Assembly (NCBI GenBank): GCA_026413225.1
Contig: CM048554.1
Coordinates: 72,966,463 to 73,030,462 of the forward strand
Direction: 5' to 3'
From: Otis tarda
Lineage: Eukaryota > Chordata > Aves > Otidiformes > Otididae
DNA length: 64,000 bases
How positions within the stretch are numbered: position 1 is the first letter of the stretch; each line of letters starts with the position of its first letter. Made by a program: the position numbers and the translations under genes. A model generated the notes under the pieces. That model searched no databases. It was not told the origin of the DNA and saw nothing but the letters and a program-made list of their open reading frames with translations. Of this stretch, positions 52,330 through 64,000 are shown in pieces.

Positions 52330-53950
52330 ACAGCTTAATGCACTTCAGCCTACTGAGAAGCCCACTTTCATCTCAGAACTCTGAAAAATGGCCATAAAAC
52401 ACCAAATCCAATAGATAGGATTTTTAATAAAGATGTTTCTTAAGTAGAGCTACAACATATGTTCAACTTGTAACAGGATTTGTGCCAACACGAGAGAATA
52501 AAAAGTGACTCACAACTTATCCTTTCACACCTCAGGCTCTATGTTAATTTTAGGATAAAATTTGAAGGAAAGAATAATTAATGTCTTGAAGGTAAACAAA
52601 CAATGGAATAAAATGTAACACAGCTTTAGTAAAGGTAGGTCAGGTCAGACTAGCCTGATTTTTTTTCTTTGATAGGATACCTGATTTTCCTGACAAAAGA
52701 ACTGCACAGAGAGATTAGATTTTATCTGAACTTCAACAGAACATTTGATAAGGTGTCATAATGGTGATTACTAGGTAAACTGGAAAAAAGGAAGATCAGA
52801 AAAAAAAGCCTACAAAGGTGCTGACTAAAATGACTGTTGCAGAGGAAATACCAATGAACTGTGCGGGAAGGGAAGCTCTGGGCTGAAAACAGATTACTCC
52901 ACTAATAGTGCTCCTCCTGGATTAGTCTTGCCATTAGTTTTGTTTACTATTTTACTTTGTGATTTCACCCCTAAAATAGGAATGAATGCAAGAAGTCTGA
53001 AAAAAAAAAACAGAGAAGCATTGCCAGCATGAAGAGGGAAGAACACCATGTGAAGGGAGAAATGGACTGAATAGTAAATGTGGGATGAAATGTAATATTA
53101 CAAAGTACAGTTTCCTGCACTTACGATGGGATTCATCTCATCCAATCCATCTAAACACTTCTTATCTTCACAGTTATTCAGTCTCCTTAGATAACTACTA
53201 GAAAGATGTGAACAAGTCCACTGGTAATTTTATCCTGTTTAGTTTAGACACGTGTCTAAATGGGATGAATGGAGATTCTTTGGACATTCTTCCCTCTTTC
53301 TATAGTAATTCACAAAGGACATGTGAAAGACTTACTCAGGTGTCTAACACTTGAACTTCTACATCTGATGAGAAAAATCTCCCTAAGGACTATTACAGAT
53401 TTTCATTATAGTAGCTGATCAGTCAGAAATCAAAGAGGAGGAAAACGCACTTTTTTTTTTATATGACCCAGGACTCTGTAAAACACAAATAACTTCTTCA
53501 GACATACTACATGAGAGAAATTAAATTGAAACAGCAAAGAGTTAATACAAATGTACAAAACAGCAGTGAGATTTCATCTGAATAAATAGCTGGCTGTCCA
53601 TATTCTGCAACAATCTTTCAAAACGCAGAGAGCCTGTCTTGCAAAAAAACCACTGCAAGAGCAATAATTATGTGCATAGTTAAATACATCTTATCATTAG
53701 ATGTTCCCTGTAAGGGAAGACAATTGTCCTGTAAAGAAAGCACATGAGCAAGAGGCTATAAACTTGCCATGAACAGATTTAGGCTGGAAACTCTCTTAAC
53801 CGCCAGAAGAGTGAGGTTGTGGGAAAGCCTTTCAGAAGAGCTACTGCAGGCTAGAAACCTGAAGAGTTTTAAAAGTGAGCTGAACCGTTTTCTGAACTGG
53901 ATTATGTGATGCAGGGCCTGAAAAGAAGAGGTTGTACTTGGTGCACCAGG
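52330..53950 (+). pseudogene. Fossil CR1/L3-type LINE with decayed reverse transcriptase
   Basis: This is an old LINE of the CR1 clade in plus orientation, much more diverged than the other CR1 copies. Around 52619-52667 one frame reads HSFSKGRSGQTSLIFF, matching the conserved 'HGFxKGRScxTNL' segment of CR1/L3 reverse transcriptase. At 52721-52803 the frame reads FYLNFNRTFDKVS, then (after two stops) LLGKLEK, matching motif A, 'LDFSKAFDxVSH..LL.KLEK'. The catalytic Asp of motif A is Asn here. Stops and frameshifts occur throughout, so it is not functional. Further matches are 'GATTTTTAATAAA' at about 52419, 'TGAAATGTAATATTACAAAG' at about 53087, and a 3'-region-like block at 53806-53930. About 300 bp at 53125-53440 do not look like LINE and may be an insertion. 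Edges are approximate. Confidence 0.85.
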
Positions 53951-55150
53951 AGGATCTTGCTAGCTTTATGTCTGCTTGAAAGAAGACTCAAGAAGCTAAA
54001 TTCCTAACTAATTTGGAAATGGGCTGAAATGCCCTGGAAAATCTTTATTTTAAACTCTAAAAAAACCCCCAAAAGCCATCTCCCAAGCTCTTAAAATATT
54101 TTCCAGTGCACCTTAGTATATTTATACAAGTTTTCAGAGGGAAATAACAGATCTGCCAATTCCGATGACAGTAACAGAATCAAATGCTGAATCCAAAGCT
54201 AGTGTTTTTCTTTATGGGGGCATGTTAATCTAATCATATTAAACATTCGGTTGTTGGTTTTATGGTTTTGGTTTTTTTTTTCTTTTAGAAAGAAACAAAG
54301 TAAGAGTGATTTGAACAATATAGATGCACTATTTCTTTACAATTTTTTTTTTCATTTGGACAGATCAAGCACATGAACTTTCTATTTCTAAGAGCTTTTT
54401 TTTCACTTCTTTTTTCTCCTTAAGCTTTTCTGGTTTATATACATTGTTAAACAAATTAAATAATTATTGAAATAATATATATAATAATTAAAATAAATAT
54501 TTTAACTTGAATTTGTTTCAATAACTATCTTTTCCCAATTTTGTATGGTTTCATAGGGTTTAAATTCATTATGAGATAAATCTACTTAATTTCTGATGTC
54601 CCTACCTAAATTTGAAAGAGAGCTTGAAGAGTTTAATCAAAAGCTAAATTTAGAAAGTCTACAACAAAGTCACCAGATGGTTTTGTAGCATATCCAGTTT
54701 AAATAGGCTCAGTTTAAGCAAAGAGTCAACAACTGTGAACAATCAGATTTTATTTCTTCCCCTAGGACTTCAAATCCCACTTTGTCATTTTGCTGTATGC
54801 CAGTCACAACTGTTGCAGTACCAAATAACTATGGATTGAATCTACATTTCTCTTATAAAAGCATTTTCTTATCGTATAGATCTTGGGCAGTACATGCTGA
54901 AACATGCATTTAATGACAAATATACTGGAATTGTAAAATAAATGTATAATTAAAAAGAAAACTGCTAGTTTTCAATTCCCAACCTTACATTTCTTCACCC
55001 AAGAAAAAGGTGATATAGAGAATATGTTACACTTGATATATTGCCTTTTCTTTCACACATCTTTGAAAAGACGTCCTTTGAAGCAAAAATACAATATATT
55101 GATTTTAAGGGAAAATTATAAAGAAGAGTAGACACTGCAAAGCAGGGCAG
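53951..55150. other. Non-coding AT-rich stretch
   Basis: Nothing recognisable as a gene. T-rich and A/T-rich runs occur at 54270-54290, 54340-54352 and 54460-54510. Confidence 0.4.
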
Positions 55151-55398
55151 AACAGTTGGCCTCAAGTTGCACCACGGGAGGTTTAGGTTGGATATTAGGA
55201 TACACTTCTTTACTGAAAGAGTGGTCAGGCACACAGCAGCAGGCTGCCCGAGGAAGTGGTGGAGCTACCATCCCTGGAGGTGTTCAAAGAACGTGTAGAT
55301 GTGGCATGTGGTTTAGTAGGCATGGTGGTGTTCGGTTGACGGTTGGACTTGATGATTTCAGAAGTCTCTTCCAACCTTAAGATTCTATGATTCTATGA
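55151..55398 (+). repeat. CR1 LINE 3'-end fragment, about 250 bp
   Basis: The longest of the younger CR1 copies, in plus orientation. Diagnostic segments in order are 'GGCCTCAAGTTGCACCACGG', 'GGTTTAGGTTGGATATTAGG', 'AGTGGTGGAGCTACCATCCC', 'GGTTGGACTTGATGATTTCA', 'CTCTTCCAACCTTAAGATTC', then the tail ATTCTATGATTCTATGA. It uses the 'TTGGACTTGATGAT' 3' variant, unlike the 'TTGGACTAGATGAC' type at 8.7, 10.3 and 40.6 kb, which suggests another CR1 subfamily. The 74-codon ORF inside it has no coding meaning. Confidence 0.96.
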
Positions 55399-58300
55399 AT
55401 AGCAGGCAGAGGTTTCCTGAAAAATCAGTGTGCAGGAAGAGTGCACTTTCAGAGATCAATAAACTCTAATTTTATGTTTAGTAACTTGATTGTCTTTCCA
55501 CACTATACATCATCTTACCAGCTATATAAAAATAAAAAAAAATTATCATGTGAGTATGGCAATGATTTAGGAGGTAATGACTGATTTTAGTGTGAATTTG
55601 CTCTGTTCCTTTAAATGAAGTGTTATTCTTTCTTGTTGAAGACATAAGGATTATTATGTTAGAGGCAATCTTATCCAAAACAGACAAACAAATCTATATA
55701 GACAGTCAGCCTTCACTGTTGGGTCTCCAATTGTAACTAGATATATTAGCTATTGAATAATTATATCTTGCATAGATAAATTATTTTAAAATACAGCCCA
55801 TGTGAAACTGCCAGAACTAATAGTGTATGTTGAAGCCTAGCTGTAACATGCTAAATGAATAAGGTTTTATGGTTAATTTTTGAAGCAAAGCTATAATGTC
55901 TCTAGAACAGAAAATCACTGCAAGTGTTGATGTCTTCATATTTCATATACATTCAGAACCAAATATAGTTTCCATATTTTTAACAGAAATAAATAGAAAA
56001 ACAAGGAACTGACTGAACTACATGTTCCATTACTATCTTCTGTCCATCTGTCAATCTATCTATTGATATTTTCTAATTAGTTTTTTAATACGTTAATATC
56101 ATGTGGTAATTCAATTAAGGGAACAAGAAAGAAGCCTTAGCTTTAAATCTCCTTGCTATTGACAAATTCAGTTTAAGCTTCAAGTGCTTTTGTTTCTTCC
56201 TGCTTATCTGTTTATGTATTTCTTTGAACCATCTCACTGAAATTTCTAGGTTTCTTGTGAAAGTTAATGCATTTATTTTGCAAACATGCCAAGGGCTCTA
56301 TGTTTTCTAAAAGGAGATCCAGAAGACACATATTCTTGAAATTATACATCATGTAATTTCTAAGGAAGACCAAACCTTTGTTGAAGTTAGTCTACTGAAA
56401 AATACGTAAGTATTTGAGCGAAATACTATCTACTTGAAATAATTACCTAAAGTTGAGTTAAGATTGTGGACATCAGATTTTATTCCAATAAAAAGTCTGG
56501 CAACAGAAAAATGATCAGGATTTTTTTTTGATTAAAAGCAGATTTTTGGCTCACGTTTTAGTTATACCAGTATTGTAACTGAAATTGAATGAATAAAATG
56601 ATAATAGTGAATTACTTTCTTCAACAGTAGAACTACCATATGGACCACGTGTGAAAATCTAGTAAGATTTGGTACAATGGCACCGAATTTGTGTTCTGTT
56701 TAGGTGAACAGAAACTGAGGAAAGGAAAGCAAGGAAGTGGGTATCCGCAGCAAATAATCTGAGGTGTTTGGAAGTTGCTTAGAGGATCTAGCCTGTACAA
56801 AAAGGATATGAGCCGAGCTGAAGATATAACCCAATCTACCAGGCTTCTGCTACAGTGGAAGGCTTGTCTTGGTGCATTCTGACTTGGAACATGGCATTCA
56901 CAACTGACAGGATATGGGTAAGTAGTAGCAGAGGTAACACAGAGAAGGTCACACAGATGTACACGTAAAAGAATATAAGTTTATATGTTAATAGTATTTG
57001 AGGTTACTAATAAAGACTGATATTCCACAGGATCAACACCAGTGTCCCTACTTGTGCTCAGCAGAATACAACAGATACTCATGAAACTCACATGACATAA
57101 TTGATATTATGTGGCATTTGTACCCCATATGTGTTCATCATGCCTTCCGTTGCCTTTCTGAATGGTATAAAGGAAATAAACTATAATGAAGGAATAAGTC
57201 ATCAGTGAATACTACCTAAGAGTACCACACCAAGTTAAAACACATACAGCTGATGGCATGGGTGAAAGACCAATCCATATACTTCAAGAACATTCAGTTG
57301 AGAAAAAACTTCTAGAGGTAGCCTGGCTGATCTACCATATGATGGTGTAAATAGGCATGATGCAAAGTCTAATTAATGATGCAAACTTGAAAGAAAAGAA
57401 AAAAATAAAAACAAATTCTTAAGCAAGAGCAATGGAACAAAGGAAGGAGAAGAATAAAAAATTGTGGTATCTGCAAAAGACATGACTATGAATGTCTGTC
57501 TTTGCTTCATTCTAGTCTCCTTGAGAATCACTTAGACACTCTAAATGACAGACATTATAGAAAACTCATAAATATTTTACATTAAATACGAGCCTGTAAG
57601 ATGAGATACGAGGGAGAATCTACAGGCAAAGGGTTAATCAGCATGAAAACTACAATAATCATCAACTAAGAAAGCAATAAATATTTTTAAATTTATAAAT
57701 TACAGAAAGGTTTTCCACTCACTTTGGTTACAGGAAGAATTCTTATTGCAATGCATTGTACCTAGGCTGGAAATTTATTCATAAAATTCCACAAATGTCG
57801 AATTCACATTGAAGTAGAGTATGAATTGAGAAAAGAAAGATGCGACTACAGTGTTTACAAAAACATGATTTAAGATAAATAAAAGCCTATTAAAAAGTTA
57901 TACGGCTGCGATTGCTAAAATACACCTTGCTGTATGCAGGACTTACTGCAACGAAGTCAGCTGGTATCAATGGTTTGATTTTGCAAGTCTTTTCTAGTCT
58001 TACAGGTACACAATGGCAAGTAATTTAAGACAAGAACTTAGATTTAGTTTACATTCAGAACAAGGTTTGTAAAAAGGATTAAAAATATTTGTCCTTCAAG
58101 GATTTCCTTTGCTGTGAAAAAGGCATGAAAAGAATGAATCTATAGATAAAGTACCGTATCTACAGCTAGGGTAGGTTGGCCTTTCCATTCCTAAACTAAG
58201 TGACTGCTAAACTTCTAGCAGTCAGTCAGGATTTTCCACACTAGATGGCTGTATCACGATCAATTTCTTTACCTTTTGAAAAAATTTGCAAAGAGTTTCA

Positions 58301-61300
58301 GGAATATGATTTGGCCACTGCCATGAATGCAAAGAACAAGAAAAAGTTGTTTTACTCACACAAAATAACAGCAACCACCTAAAAATCATATTAATAGAAA
58401 CTTTTACTTTTCATAATATACATTCTAGAAATTTACGTAACGGCACAGGCTGTCTTCTGGTGTTAAAATGCTCTGTTTTTACATTTCAGCAACAATCTAA
58501 AATACACACTTCTGAAATTTGCATTATGGATTTAGGCAGTAAAATTCTCCGAAGATTCCATCTTTCCTATGCATTTTCTATTCCCATGTAGTGCTGCTGT
58601 GCCAGCAGGATTACATAATTCATTATTCCTGCCTACAAACTCAACACACCCTGTTCCAAGTCTCCTCAGCACAAAGAGGACCTCGCCTGCAACTCCTTCC
58701 TCCAGTGGAGAAGCAGTCACGGCTGAGAGCAATGAGCTTCTCAGTTCTCAGATACTTTGGTACTCTGGAGAGGAACAAAAGAAATGACAAATCTTGAAGA
58801 GAATTAGGGAGGAAATCGATTGCATTGACCTCAAAAAAATTCAGAACTGACAAAGACTGAATTCAGGCCCACATATACAGAAACTATTTTAAGGAGATCA
58901 ATAGCTGACCTGCCGTCAATTCCTGTCTTTCTCAACACTCCTGAAGCACTTGCCACTCTGGACTATAGATACTGCAGTCCCAAAACGTGAATTTAAAGGG
59001 GTGCATTAAGGAAGTTCAGATTCATGTTGAAGGGCCAGCCCAATAAAACAGGACAAGAAATGTCACTTTCATTAAAGATCGATCACAAAAATCAAGTCAT
59101 GCATCCATTATGTGAAGAGAACAGCTGAGACTGAAGTTCCAGAAAAATAATGTTATATTCCTTGTACTTTATAACCGTGCAGTTTTATTTTTTTCTCTTA
59201 ATGTGTCAGGCTCACTACCCTATTTCTATATGCTTTTCACATGCTTGCATATATACTTTGCACACAAATCTCTTAATATTGGCTTTCTTATGACTGTCAG
59301 CATTACTACCCATCATTTATGAACATCCATCAGATTCCTACGAGATACCGGTATTTTGTTATCCCCATCCTACAAGGATCCCCAGTTCCCTGAAGCAGAG
59401 AGATTCTGTGGTACCCATATCCACTAATTCTGGGTGCCCCTTTCCTTAGTATACTTTTTCCTTTCTTCTAAACTTATCTCTAAATAGAAATCCCATTCAC
59501 TTGTACTATGCCCTTCTGCTTGTCAAGCCCTCAGTCCCTGAAGGACAATAAAAAGTACAGCAAAAAATGAATGACCACCTGGAAAGAGATGTGCCTTGTG
59601 ACAGCCTTGTGCCTCCAAATGTAGAGAAGTTCTGCAGTTCAGTGAAAAACTTCTCTCTTTTGAAGTTGTTGTCAAAAATGTCACAGAAATTAATGGGATC
59701 GTTGCCTCCAGAGCAGCAATGCCCTCACACTAGTATTCCCACTTCTTTTTCTACAGCACTAACCTAAAATTTTCAGCTAAAGTATTTTCATTTCAGGTTT
59801 AGAGCTGTAACTGACTTGCAATTTGAATGAAGTTAGTATTATCTCAGGAACTTGCTCATCCTTAGAGTAGACACACTCATATTAAACTGAAATAAATCAG
59901 GCAGATAAGCAGCTCCCAAATAATACATTCCATGTAGCAGGACCAAAAGCTGGAGACAAACTAGTCTCACAAGATTTTGGCTACATGCAGAAAAGAATCA
60001 GAAGTAAAAAAAGTATTTCCCATATTGTTGCAGATAAAATTCAAGGGCATGGAGTCAATTATAATTTTGATATCTAAATTCTGAAGTATTTTGCACTAAA
60101 TTTTGAAAAACAGTTTGAAATATCTCTGAAACTAAGGTGCAGGGAACATGACAATTACAGCTGCCTATATAAATTAACACAAGTATGTAACTTTTCTGAT
60201 ATTGCATTTTGAAATAGCACAATAATGTAACTCCAATGGTGTTTAAGAAGTTCTCTTAAGATGTAGTTACAAGTCTTACATCAGAGAAATGTCAAAGTGA
60301 AACAGTGACTGTAAAAAAAGACGTATCTCCCTCAACCAAGGGATATGATGATAATTTACACTCTGCACTATCATCTTCAATATTTATGCTTAGTTTTCTA
60401 ATATCTTTTCTTCTCCCAGGAGCTATGCCAGTGACTGAATACACTCCAAAAGCAAGGTTTTCTTCCTTTGATAACAAAGAACTATTTATGCTGAATATAA
60501 GTATCAGCACAAGTGATATCTCAACAAGATAAAAACAAGAAAACAAAAGATAAAATATGGATTCAATAAAGCACAGCATAGTCATCTTTGAAAGTCTGGT
60601 GTGGGACTATTAAGCGCATGAAACTAGTGTTTAAAAGATGTAATTTTCAAATCATCCAAATCCAACACTTGAATTAATAGAATCTGAAGCAGCAGCGAAA
60701 AGGAAAAAAAGATCTTGATTTGAGATTATTCTCTTGGATTCCAGGAAATGCTAATACTTTGTACTTACCTATCATTACCAATATGGAAAAAAATGACAGA
60801 TATTGTATCTGACGTGCACATTCACAGAAGTAGAAAAACGGCTAACAGACATGAAGGCATTTGTAAGATCTAGGAAGCTTGTCTCCCCTTTCTGAAATCT
60901 GAGTTCTGCTACAAGAATAAGAAGAAGAATAAGAAGAAAGTGAGTAAGAAACATGGGAAAATACTGTAACTTTTTATCCAAAGAAGCAATTTTTCTTGGT
61001 TACAGAACATAAAGGAATTTGTTTTCTGTTCTCCAAAAAAGCCCACCCCATTAGAGAGACACAGCAAAAAAAAATTCATGCTCCTCTTTAACACAGATAA
61101 ATAAGAATATGAGGGTTAAACAAGTGAGAATCCCCAGTCCCCTTCCACCTCTCATATAGAGCCATTTTCTGCTGGGAAACAAAAAACTATCCTCTCCTGG
61201 AACTGTATCAGAAGGCAGATCCGTCAGTCAGTAGCCAGCATATGATTCAGCTCAGCTTTTCAATAAGTTAAAAAGTCCAAAAGCTACCAAAAAAGGGTTT

Positions 61301-63796
61301 TTGAATGAGAAGGCTGCCTCCTTCTAATTCTTCTGAAATGCCTTCCGAGCACTCCTGTGAATCATGCCTGCTGCAAGAGGAGCACCCCTGAGTTAAGGAA
61401 GCAGGGACTTGCGGTGACAGCCGGCAAGCAGACGCTCCCTCTATCGAGGGACAGCTTTCATTCAACTAAAAGGTAGGACAAACACGAATTCCTCTAGCTG
61501 GACACTGAAAAGGAACTTGATCAATGATTAAAATACATAGCAATTATAACTCTGCCCCAACCACAGTATTTTTAAAGAAAAAAAAAATCCAATATAGTGT
61601 TTTCTAAAAAGAAAAATATGTTTATTATATAAAACAAGATGCTTCATAAAACATGCTAATTTTTGCTTATATTCCACAATTATACTAGCAAGCATTGAAT
61701 AATCGAGTAATAAACACTGCTGCAAGTTGGAAAAAGACATTCCATTCAAGTCTCAGGAAATGATACAAAATGTTAAAATAGCACTAAGTATTCCACTCAT
61801 GTTAAATTCAGTGCTTGAACAGCAGAATTATTTAGCTGTGCCTTCAAATGCTTTTAATATTCCTCCACGCAATGTACACAATCAGAAAAATATTTCTGCT
61901 GTAATTCACTCACATATCCAAGCGGCTGCATTTTGAACGGGGGTTTTGTCCTACTCGTTAAGCCAATTGAAAGAAATACTACTTGTCTCCCAGATTAATC
62001 ATACGTTAGATTTTTTACTAGCTTGATCATTTAACAAATTACTAACAATAACTATTTCCTGTGCATTCAAAAGACTTCTGTTTAAAATATTCCAGAGTAG
62101 CCTTCTAACACTTAAAATAGCAGTAGGCAAAACTGCTTGAGGAAAGTGCGAGTTGCACTAAAATGCTGAAAAATTAGGCTGAAAACAAATACTTCATTTT
62201 CTTTCATCTGTTTTCATGTCTGCTCTTACTGTTTAAATACATTGGAAATGTATCTACTTGAAAAAAATATACAAATAAGGTTACAAAAATTACCATCTTT
62301 TTTTTTGTAAACCAGTTTATCACAGCTATAAAACTCAGGCTGCACTGAAAACTGCCTCTAATTTTTTTTCACTTTAAATAAGATTTGAACGGACATCTAG
62401 CATACAAGTTTCTTTGGGTTTTTTTGCCTCCTCCTAAGATTTCCTCTGAATCGATTTGGCTATTTTAGGCCAAAAGGGGTAAATGCCTGAGGTATTTTTC
62501 ACAGTCTACCCAGTAACATTTAATGAATAAATTTACACCATATTGCTACTTTGAATTTTAGGCTCCTCACCAACCAGTTGTAGTGTTGACCTTATTTTAT
62601 TTAAAAGCTTAAGATTTGAAAACTGGCTTTTGAAAACACAAAAACTAACTTTCAGTGCAGACTCCAGATGACCCTCACCATGCCAACTGTTACAGCTCCA
62701 CTCTACGGACACAGACTAAGCTGCAACATTTCAATATACCCATCTCAGTAAAGTGAAAAATCATCTTATCAGAGAGTTATTGTATTATACATTAATACAG
62801 GAGGCCCCAAATTTGGCGTAGGAAGCCACCAACACAAGTTCTTCCATGCCTTATCTTACAGCTTATATTGTAAAGTGCAAGTATGGGCTTATCTTTGCGC
62901 ACACACGTCCTCCATACCTGAAACTAAATAATGCATAGTGATAACTCAAAAGAATTCATTAGTTTGCTCAATATTAACAAGAGTACTTCACATCTAATCG
63001 TCTTATAGACTATTAGGTTTTTAGCATTACATTATTTTAAACGATTATCTTTTTTTGTTGTGTTATGTCTCTAGCGTATTTACTAAAACACATTTGACCC
63101 AGTTCTACCAGAGCTTTTGTAATAAGAGGTTCTCAGATGTGTCTTAGCCTGGTGTGGGAACTTACACACCAGGACACATATAAATCAACGTGTCCCAAAA
63201 CGAGTCTGTAAAAGGAAAGCATAAAAGCTGTCACAGCTACGGCTTTCAATTATGCTCCACAGCCTTTCTATATAGGAGGAATGGGGAAGCAGAGAATCAA
63301 GGACAGAATACGAATGCCGGGTTTGTTTGTTAATTTTGGATTTTAAGGAAAATCAGAACCGTAAAGCTGTTTGGTGCTTGTTTTAAGAAAACAGATCCCT
63401 GAAATTTGAAACAGGGTTTTACGAAGGCCAAAATATCAGAGCAAAGATATTTCAAAACCACGCATATGTCTGGGAGACGGAAATGGCCTCTGGCAGCTGA
63501 AGCTGATCTTGTCTCAGGCTCCATTTTGCTGTAGAACGTCCCATCTCTCCAGTCTTCCTCCACTAAATTCTTCACCGCTAACGCCCCTGGCTTCACTTCT
63601 TTTGTCCCAGTTCCTCCCAAATGTAATCTTTCCTATCCCAGAGTGCCAATGCTTCGCCTCCCAAATTTCGACTCTCCTAAACTCTGGTCATGCCTCCCAC
63701 TGCCACTTCCAAGCAAAATCCATCTCCTTTTCTCATAATGCTCCCCAAAAACCTCTTGCTTTTCCCCCTCTACTTCCAATTACTTTCCAATCCTTT
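55399..63796. other. Presumed intron at the 5' side of NT5DC1
   Basis: AT-rich, with no gene recognised. It holds an exon-like minus-strand segment at 60769-60908 with a short AGAATAAGAAG-type microsatellite at 60912-60941 next to it, and several chance-looking ORFs. FRK, the upstream neighbour of NT5DC1 in human, was not seen. Confidence 0.45.
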
Positions 63797-64000
63797 TGGA
63801 ATGGAATAGAATAGAATAGAATAGTTCACGTGGAAGGACTTACAATGATCATCTAGTCCAACTGCTTGATCACTTCAGAGCTGATCAAAAGTTAATGCAT
63901 GTTATTAAGGACATTGTCCAAGTGTCTCTTAAACACTGCCAGGCTTGGGGCATCAACCACCTCTCTAGGAAGCCTGTTCCAGTGTTTGGCCACTCTCTCA
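63797..64000 (-). repeat. CR1 LINE with (AATAG)n-type tail, runs off the right edge
   Basis: A CR1-clade LINE 3' end in minus orientation. It starts with a tail of repeated GAATA units (63797-63824), then 'ACGTGGAAGGACTTACAATG', 'ATCATCTAGTCCAACTGC', and further in 'GGGGCATCAACCACCTCTCT' and 'AGCCTGTTCCAGTGTTTGGC'. The pentameric ATTCT tail differs from the octameric ATTCTATG tail of the other copies and marks a distinct subfamily. The element continues beyond 64000. Confidence 0.92.

Noticed and set aside
60292-60585. 97-codon minus ORF with a hydrophobic N-terminus as a small membrane or secreted protein
   Set aside because: No homologue recognised. The hydrophobic start comes from T-rich intronic DNA, and the opposite strand has an equally open ORF.
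61727-61936. 69-codon plus ORF with protein-like composition
   Set aside because: No splice sites around it and no recognisable family. Left as chance.

Overview
The window looks like vertebrate, and specifically bird, nuclear DNA. It has AT-rich non-coding sequence, no dense ORFs, and several CR1 LINE 3' ends carrying the typical avian (ATTCTATGA-type) tails. No bacterial, viral, CRISPR, tRNA or rRNA feature was seen. I cannot name the species.

Only one gene is supported. Two short, correctly spliced exons lie on the minus strand at 25740-25914 and 21132-21229. They encode consecutive pieces of NT5DC1 (5'-nucleotidase domain containing 1, a HAD-superfamily protein). Splice sites, reading phase and protein similarity all agree. 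Neither exon contains a long ATG-initiated ORF, so ORF calling misses both. The remaining sequence appears to be intron of this gene: more than 21 kb on the low-coordinate (3') side, 4.5 kb between the two exons, and more than 38 kb on the high-coordinate (5') side. I could not find the flanking NT5DC1 exons. They probably lie outside the window, but a missed short exon is possible.

The introns hold CR1 insertions: plus strand at 8694-8847, 10306-10392, 40623-40684 and 55151-55398; minus strand at 42935-43086 and from 63797 off the right edge; and a bare tail at 43729. A much older CR1/L3-type LINE at about 52330-53950 still shows recognisable but broken reverse-transcriptase motifs, and appears to be interrupted by about 0.3 kb of other sequence. 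An isolated CpG-rich patch lies at about 35940-36180. There are a few strong hairpins (notably 32819-32860), one G-quadruplex candidate, simple A/T tracts, and several exon-like segments of unknown status.

I found no convincing undescribed biological system. The listed ORFs of 60-160 codons are mostly chance ORFs of intronic DNA. The more interesting leads are the CpG patch, the 13-bp perfect hairpin, the fossil LINE with its insert, and the exon-like segments at 32179-32293 (plus) and 60769-60908 (minus).
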